From positions 1 through 62,746 of the forward strand of contig CAJXIL010000003.1 of assembly GCA_913054455.1 (NCBI GenBank): a DNA stretch of 62,746 bases. Direction: 5' to 3'. The translations under genes and the position numbers were made by a program. How positions within the stretch are numbered: the stretch's first letter is position 1; every line of letters starts with the position of its first letter. Positions 61,736 to 62,746 of this stretch are shown piece after piece. Source of the DNA: an uncultured Roseobacter sp. (lineage in GTDB: Bacteria > Pseudomonadota > Alphaproteobacteria > Rhodobacterales > Rhodobacteraceae). Below the pieces are notes generated by a model, which saw nothing but the letters and a program-made list of their open reading frames with translations, ran no database searches and was not told where the DNA came from.

Positions 61736-62746
61736 TGAAACGTAGAATTTGGCCAGTCATGCTGGCAGGGCCAGTCGTTCTGGCCGCTTGTTCAACAGTT
61801 GTGCCGGACAAATACACAAATGAGGCCGTCGGGTTTCAAACCATTGCAGATCAGACATCAAACGCGATTGGCAAGCGCACCGCTTTTACCCGAACCCAGG
61901 CGCAGAACGAAGCCCTGAGCCAAGAAGTGCGTGACCTGGTGCTGGGGAAAACAATCTCGGCGGAAACGGCCGTTCAGGCTGCCCTTTTGAACAACAAGGG
62001 GCTCCAAGCTGCCTATGTTAGCGCCGGGTTGTCGGCAGCAGAGGTCTGGCAGCAGATGACGCCAGAAAACCCAGTCGTGTCGATTGGCCTGTTGGGCATC
62101 GGTGCGCCAGAACTTGGCCTGTATCGGGCGCTGGAATCCACCATCGCGCTCAACCTGCTGGATACGAAGACCAGAAAGCAACGCATAGCTGTTGCCGAAG
62201 CGCAGTATCAACAGGCGCAACTGACTGCGGTTCAAGAGACATTGGCACTGGCAGGCGAAACCCGTCAGGCTTGGATCAACGCTGTAGCTGCCTTTGAACG
62301 GTTCAGCTATCTGCGCAGAGCCAGTGAAGCCGCAGGTGCAGGTGCCGAACTGGCCAGCCAATTGGGCAGAACCGGTGCCTTGAACAAGGCCGGTCAGGCA
62401 CGCGAATTCGCGTTTCAGGCCGAGCTGGCTGGTCAGGTCGCGCGGGCGCGGCTTGAAGCCTCACTGGCCAAAGAAGAGCTGACCCGCCTGATGGGGCTTT
62501 GGGGCGGGGATGCACGATACTACGTGCCGGATGCTTTGCCGACATTGCCTCGTTCCTTGTCCAGGGTTGCGTCGATTGAAGCCGCCGCTTTGAAGAACCG
62601 TGTAGACCTGAAGGTTGCGAAAATCGGTCTTGAGGCACAGGCGCGCGCCTTTGGGCTGACAGATCAGACCCGATTGGTGACAGATCTGGAGCTGATTGCC
62701 GGTTTTGAATCCGAGCGCGAACGCGAGGACGGGGCCACCACTACGG
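61735..62746 (+). CDS. TolC-family outer-membrane efflux protein (5' part)
   Basis: Open to the window end; 337 residues visible. Begins with a lipoprotein signal (VVLAACST), then the long alpha-helical barrel repeats of outer-membrane factors (SAETAVQAALLNNKGLQAAYV, VAEAQYQQAQLTAVQETLALAGETRQAWINAVAA, LAKEELTRLMGL). Forms the outer-membrane duct for an efflux pump. Translationally coupled to the preceding lipoprotein gene. Truncated only by the window edge. Confidence 0.88.
   Translation, partial: MKRRIWPVMLAGPVVLAACSTVVPDKYTNEAVGFQTIADQTSNAIGKRTAFTRTQAQNEALSQEVRDLVLGKTISAETAVQAALLNNKGLQAAYVSAGLSAAEVWQQMTPENPVVSIGLLGIGAPELGLYRALESTIALNLLDTKTRKQRIAVAEAQYQQAQLTAVQETLALAGETRQAWINAVAAFERFSYLRRASEAAGAGAELASQLGRTGALNKAGQAREFAFQAELAGQVARARLEASLAKEELTRLMGLWGGDARYYVPDALPTLPRSLSRVASIEAAALKNRVDLKVAKIGLEAQARAFGLTDQTRLVTDLELIAGFESEREREDGATTT

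Noticed and set aside
1-62746. CRISPR arrays and prophage structural genes
   Set aside because: No regularly spaced direct repeats and no capsid, terminase or tail genes were seen anywhere in the window.

Overview
The window looks like chromosomal DNA from a marine alphaproteobacterium of the Roseobacter group (Rhodobacterales). Pointers are the GC-rich coding style, an H-NOX/diguanylate cyclase pair, a non-pyrrolysine MttB-family methyltransferase, one tripartite tricarboxylate transporter (TTT), one TRAP transporter, a PleD-like regulator with DUF3572 beside it, and many divergent regulator/operon pairs. The assignment rests on protein families read by eye, not on a database search.

Region 1 (1-7.0 kb) starts with the 3' end of a tRNA-Glu. 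It then carries an H-NOX-like protein translationally coupled to a GGDEF enzyme, an MttB-like methyltransferase, a HAD phosphatase, DUF3572, and a PleD-like REC-REC-GGDEF protein. Both c-di-GMP modules have sensor domains whose key residues are missing: the H-NOX lacks its haem ligand and the first receiver lacks its phosphoacceptor Asp. Region 2 (7.0-12.0 kb) is a polymorphic toxin pair: a protein of about 1,500 residues ending in a cytidine-deaminase-fold domain, and an Imm1-like immunity gene sharing one base with it (TGATG).

Region 3 (12.2-45.9 kb) is metabolism and transport. It holds a GAF-Fis regulator with an aldehyde dehydrogenase, an RND efflux pair, a hybrid histidine kinase, and a GntR-controlled cluster (FAD 2-hydroxyacid dehydrogenase, exported metallo-beta-lactamase-fold hydrolase, TctCBA, universal stress protein, ThDP enzyme). 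Next come an Lrp regulator divergent from Zn-ADH/ProC/aminotransferase, a LysR protein, a zinc-ribbon protein, an SbtA-like permease, a thioesterase coupled to an Fe-ADH, and a LysR/amidase/TRAP operon. The clusters read as uptake plus oxidation, decarboxylation, transamination or hydrolysis of small carboxylates and amides.

Region 4 (46-60.3 kb) is accessory. It contains an IS3-type transposase remnant abutting a broken large serine recombinase, a tyrosine integrase with an 18-bp tRNA-Leu 3'-end match beside it, an intact IS407-like IS3 element with 4-bp target duplication and a -1 slippery heptamer, an IS110 element with a candidate bridge RNA, two chemoreceptors, an exported rhodanese, a 96-nt tRNA-like sequence, a Lon-like AAA+ ATPase and a small serine resolvase. 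Degenerate repeat-like DNA recurs in its intergenic gaps. Region 5 (61-62.7 kb) begins what is probably a copper-handling locus: a His/Cys-rich exported protein, a small lipoprotein and a TolC-family protein cut by the window end.

The strongest candidates for something undescribed are the very large deaminase toxin with a duplicated N-terminal domain and no visible delivery module, the ligand-less H-NOX still coupled to its cyclase, the tRNA-like sequence in front of the AAA+ gene, and the small membrane protein coupled to a multi-TM chemoreceptor.
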